This document shows, one piece after another, positions 60,173 through 64,000 of a DNA stretch of 64,000 nucleotides. The first letter of the stretch is position 1; each line of letters opens with the position of its first letter. The notes below the pieces were generated by a model. It was given only the letters and a program-made list of their open reading frames with translations, searched no databases and was not told the origin of the DNA. Made by a program: the position numbers and the translations under genes. This stretch comes from Carnegiea gigantea (Eukaryota; Streptophyta; Magnoliopsida; Caryophyllales; Cactaceae): positions 514,001 through 578,000 of the forward strand of contig JAKOGI010000027.1 in the NCBI GenBank assembly GCA_029747015.1, given 5' to 3'.

Positions 60173-60610
60173 TCATACCCCATTGTTGTCTGAATTTCTG
60201 CAATATCTAAGCTCCAAAGAAATCTGTCGTTCCATTCGAAGCTGTCGATGAAAATTCTCAATAAAAACATCTGCCCTCGTATCAACATCATCACCAACAT
60301 TATTCTCATAATCTTGACTGCTTCTTATCCTTGAAAAGCTCCTCCACGAGCTAAGTGATCCACGGGGACCACGTTTCGAGTCTTCTGAGAAGCCCCTAAA
60401 TGACAGCCCAGGTTGATCTCCAAAGCTCAAATGGCGCGAGTAAGGCCTGCTTTTTTGTGATTGAAAGATCGATGATGCCAAGTTCCTCCAATGGTTTGAC
60501 GTGATGCTCGAGGTCAGGATGAAGTTGAGCTTGTATACAACCTTCTTTAGGTTGCCTATTAACATGGTCCATTTCTTGGTCTGGTTTGAAGAAGATTTAG
60601 ACGTACCCAT
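60173..60610 (-). CDS. DUF761 (cotton-fibre-type) protein, 145 aa
   Basis: A small plant-specific protein of unknown biochemical function. The start MGTSKSSSNQTKKWTML at 60610 is preferred over ATGs further upstream because a TATA box (GTATATATAC, 60677-60668) lies only about 60 bases before it. The frame does stay open further 5' to 60826, but that part reads as untranslated sequence. The middle is basic and Ser-rich (SRHLSFGDQPGLSFRGFSED). The C-terminal block (DTRADVFIENFHRQLRMERQ then ISLELRYCR) is the DUF761 signature, complete. Single exon, as is common in the family. Confidence 0.85.
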   Translation of the reverse strand: MGTSKSSSNQTKKWTMLIGNLKKVVYKLNFILTSSITSNHWRNLASSIFQSQKSRPYSRHLSFGDQPGLSFRGFSEDSKRGPRGSLSSWRSFSRIRSSQDYENNVGDDVDTRADVFIENFHRQLRMERQISLELRYCRNSDNNGV

Positions 60611-60667
60611 TGTGTGTTTTTGTGTTCTGGGAATGAGTTCTTGGGGCTCAAGGCGAGGGGTGTTGGT

Positions 60668-60677
60668 GTATATATAC
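60668..60677 (-). promoter_or_regulatory. TATA box of the DUF761 gene
   Basis: A TATATATA core about 58-67 bases upstream of the ATG on the minus strand. Confidence 0.65.
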
Positions 60678-60829
60678 ATAGGGAGAGGGTGAGAAGTTTG
60701 TGTTGTAAGATACTCGGCTTTAAGGCAGCTAGGATGATGTGAACAATGCGTGTTGAAATTGGTTATTTGATGGTGAGTTACATGGAAGTGATCAATGTTA
60801 AAAATTAAAGTTAAAGGTGAAGGCACTCT

Positions 60830-61418
60830 CTAATCTCACAAGATATTTTCATTTTCGGATTGTACACTTCTTATTTTCGAAGGAATAAAGCTGATATCAT
60901 ATAATTTATATGTAGGAAAGGGAACTGAACCTATAATATAATATATTATGTTTCAATTTTAAACAATAAGAATTTAATGCATCATCCATTCCTCATCAAT
61001 TACTTATTATTACCATCATATAGTCAAATTTTCTTATCAGATTGAAATCTTGCGCACAATAGTCAAATTTTCAACCCTTGAATAACTCTATTAGATAAGA
61101 CAACTTCATCCGCGACAAATTAATTGCTACATTATTATGTTTTAATCGATGTATATATAAAGAAATGACAATAAATAACAAGTATCAGCAGATATATCAT
61201 GTATCCAATAAGCTAAGACAGGGATGCATATTGGTTGGGTGGTGAACAAATATAAAAGATATGGACCTCCCTTCCAAAAGTCACCTTAGAAAATAACGAA
61301 AAAGGATGGCAAGGGTTCAACATGTTAAACCAATTACTAACTTTTAAGCCGCTTCCTATCACTTGTGTCTCAGTATAGCTGATTTTAGTGGGGATTACTG
61401 ATTGATCGACCGACTTAT
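60830..61418. other. Upstream region of the DUF761 gene
   Basis: AT-rich; no further motifs called. Confidence 0.4.
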
Positions 61419-61421
61419 TTA

Positions 61422-61616
61422 GGGCATGTTCTTTTCGTAAGTAAATTAGTATGGATACAAGAGTAAAGTACGTTGAAATAGATTGAAGTGGGTTGAATTT
61501 TTTATGTGATAAATTGAACTTGGTTAAAATAGTGAAAGTAGGTTGAAGTAGGTTGAAGTGGGTTCAAGTAAATTGAGGTTGATATTTTATAGTTGACCCA
61601 CGAAAAGAACAGGGCC
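61422..61616. mobile_element. Harbinger-like MITE F, 195 bp, TSD TTA
   Basis: Starts GGGCATGTTCTTTTCGTAAG and ends GACCCACGAAAAGAACAGGGCC. TTA flanks at 61419-61421 and 61617-61619. The interior has a few GTAGGTTGAAGTGGGTT units; the shortest copy in the window. Confidence 0.82.
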
Positions 61617-61619
61617 TTA

Positions 61620-63479
61620 ATATCTATATACCTGATTCTATTCCAACCTTCCATTATGTAGCATAGAAGAAGTTTCAACCGTCAGGATATATGATTAAAG
61701 ATTAGCTCATAGATCTTGTTGCTCATATCTCTATTACAGTATCGGATATGAGAGTTTCTTTCTCATTCGGCTTCTCGTGAATGAAAAAATTTTAATTTTA
61801 ATTGAATATGAATATTTAAAAATTGAATTCTAATTAGAATAGAATAAATTCTAAATTAATTTATAGATTAATATATTATAAATTTTAAAATGAATAAAAA
61901 TGAATAGAATAATAATATTGAATTAAGATATACATGTAGTAATACACTAAATCAATAGATTCCTTGATATTCATCAGAATCTTTGACATTCTCCTAATTT
62001 ATTAGAATTTTTTTATTTTTATTTGGGTAGACAAGGGTATGCATATAAAGGTAGTATATCCTTTCCACCTAAAACCTTGGCACAGATCTAGGCCTTTTGA
62101 TCGAGATAGAAATGATTCTTTTTATTTAGCCGATATGAACATCAAGAATTATCCCATAATAAAACCAGTTGCTGTTCATACCTTCTTGATTGCTTCTTCT
62201 CCTTCTTTCGAGTTCTCTTGAAGGCATAATATTGAAAATGCTCATTAAATGATCAATTTCAAGATCACAGATCGATCGGTTTGAATGTATATAAAAAGTT
62301 TTTTTTTTTTTAACATTTATACCATGTCAGCACATAATTTTTCATAACCTAAATGAAAATTTTATCGCCGCATTCATCTTATAATAAAGTTTTACGAGAC
62401 AATGTAATCTAATAAGTACTATTTCTTTCAGGCTGGAGGGTTCTATTTTTAGCCTCTAGGCGGGTATTATTTGAATTTCATTTTTCATGTACAGACGTAA
62501 ATCATTCAATATATAAAATAAGGATAAACCGATTGTTTCATTGTTATTATCCGAAAGTGGGTTCAATTTCTTTTTAGACCATTCATAATTCATTTTTTAA
62601 GAAAAGAATTTAATTATAAAGTAATCTTTTCCGTAAATAGATGTAGCAAAATGATAAACGTCTTACTGTAAAATGACTCATGGATATAATGATGGGCAAC
62701 ATATGCATCCAGTTGGGATGAAATATATCGCCGACTTTCATATAAAAGCTAATGCTTGCAAGAATCAAACATCTAGCTTTCAGTGCTTCATCCTGTCTGT
62801 TACATAATCCCTCCCTACTTTCTGTGAAAGCAATGCGTGAAGGTTTATACCAACGCTTTCTAATTTCAAGCAAGGGATTTGCTTGCCTTTGGGAATATCC
62901 ACTAAAGCATTGCTAAACAGAGAGTTGGATTTGGATAGCTTCATTTTGATCTGGAAGTTATTACATATGTCGAATATATTATTATTATTATTGTTGTTAT
63001 TTTTCGATTATCAGATTGAGTATAAATCCAAATAGTTAAAAAAGTTTTACGGGAAAATACAAGCAGTTAAGCATCGGCTAATATAAGATAAACATAGAAA
63101 TGTGTATCACACTGTCATAAGAAATGTTGTTACTACAAGCAAATTGTATTTGTATCCATACCCAATTTGATCATCTGTAACGCAGGGTAGAAGCATGGGT
63201 TTTGAAGGCTTACATTAGATTTTCATAGAAACCACCTAAATTTATTCATGTTTACCCAACTGAACATGCCAACATATAACTTCTGTTTGCTGTCAATTTT
63301 ATATACAAGCGTTGAAATTTTGGCTAATTTCATATTTAATCCGCAAAACTAGTTGCCAATAAAATGGCCAACATATACCATATACAACGATATGCTTTCT
63401 GAGTAAAATTTACAGAGCATGAAGCGGAGAAAGATCATCTAACTTCAGATGTATGAAAATGATTTCATAAAGGTCTTAC
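61620..63479. other. AT-rich spacer; possible organelle-like segment at 62039-62221
   Basis: 61780-61930 is nearly pure A/T. At 62039-62221 a plus-strand frame holds HIKVVYPFHLKPWHRS, which resembles a motif I recall from plastid Ycf1; the rest does not fit obviously. The minus-strand frame at 62610-62873 is unrecognised and could be an exon of the edge gene. Confidence 0.3.
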
Positions 63480-63719
63480 ATGTAGTGATGAGGTTTTCCC
63501 AGGAAACTTTGATGGAGGCACGATAAGCTTGCTCAGTTGCTCAGAAGTAAAAACTCCAACAGCCCTAGAGCCATAAGAGCTGTACATGTTCCTGGATTTC
63601 ACGATGATCACCATTTTGTGACGCTTCTCCAAAATCAGATTGATCACACGTCCCGCTGATGTTGAAGCTGTCACATAAGGAGGAGGGCTCCTCATCATCG
63701 CTGAAAGTGGTGAATTCAA
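63480..63719 (-). CDS. Internal exon of an unrecognised gene
   Basis: On the minus strand an 80-codon open block ([20 protein letters not shown] ... [20 protein letters not shown]) is bordered by acceptor TTCTGCAG (63721-63720 end) and donor ACAT|GTAAGA (63479-63478). It is exactly 240 bases and keeps frame from border to border, with good amino-acid composition. I do not recognise the domain. Its neighbours on the same strand could not be identified: the upstream exon would lie beyond 63.72 kb. Confidence 0.5.
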
Positions 63720-63831
63720 CTGCAGAATAATGTCAAAAATTACATGTTTAGTTGGCAGATGTATTGAGTATTGTTCAACATCTGGTTTACAAGGGCTTTT
63801 GTATGCCTACAATAACAACACAATCCAATAG

Positions 63832-64000
63832 GAGCCCTGCTTGATGTGGTGCATGGGGAGCCAGCCTTTTATTCCTGATAAACACAGAAGACTGTTTCCA
63901 TTCCGAAGTGACTACAAAGAATACTCATTCCAGTTGGATGGGAATAAGTTTACCGAAGTCATTAAAAGCGACCCTAGGAGAGGCAGCAACAAAGACACAA
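63832..64000 (+). CDS. Possible exon, runs off the right edge
   Basis: Plus-strand open frame of 56 codons after an acceptor-like CCAATAG (63825-63831). It reads EPCLMWCMGSQPFIPDKHRR, then FPFRSDYKEYSFQLDGN, KFTEVIKSDPRRG. Good composition, but unrecognised. It lies opposite in strand to the exon at 63480-63719, only 112 bases away, so one of the two may be spurious or part of an element. Confidence 0.3.

Overview
The window is nuclear DNA of a flowering plant, most likely a eudicot. It is AT-rich, the genes have spliceosomal GT-AG introns, and there is a cytosolic tRNA-Lys. The proteins are of plant type: a DUF761 protein, a plant calmodulin-binding protein and a RING-H2 ligase of the MBR/JUL1 kind. 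I cannot name the species.

Layout. From 1 to 24.5 kb the window is almost all mobile DNA. In order it holds: the start of a minus-strand Ty1/copia element (1-1225); an old tandem repeat of about 0.3 kb (1.5-3.7 kb) carrying a 182-bp MULE-type MITE; a 5'-truncated LINE (4.7-6.0 kb); a possible orphan first exon (7.1 kb); a hAT MITE (7.6-8.3 kb); a nest of PIF/Harbinger-like elements (9.1-10.7 kb); a complete 4.1-kb hAT transposon with one nonsense codon in its transposase (11.65-15.8 kb); more Harbinger-like MITEs (16.3-17.6 kb); and a complete but dead Ty1/copia retrotransposon with both LTRs (18.2-23.6 kb). From 24.5 to 61 kb it is genic: RPL7 (+, six coding exons, 244 aa), an ADA1/TADA1-like SAGA subunit (+, 33988-35247), a tentative small-exon gene (+, 39.1-42.8 kb), tRNA-Lys(CTT) (+), a RING-H2 E3 ligase (-, five coding exons, 545 aa), a calmodulin-binding-domain protein (+) and a DUF761 protein (-). 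At the right edge are one minus-strand exon and one plus-strand open frame that I do not recognise.

The genes are independent transcription units with housekeeping or regulatory roles; I see no clustered pathway. The most distinctive content is the transposon record. Nine elements have target-site duplications or paralogous empty sites readable in the window itself. One MITE family (TIR GGSCCTGTTCTTTTC, 3-bp TSD, interior built of a TTGAAGTGGG-type minisatellite) is present at least seven times. I found no CRISPR array, operon or prokaryote-type system.
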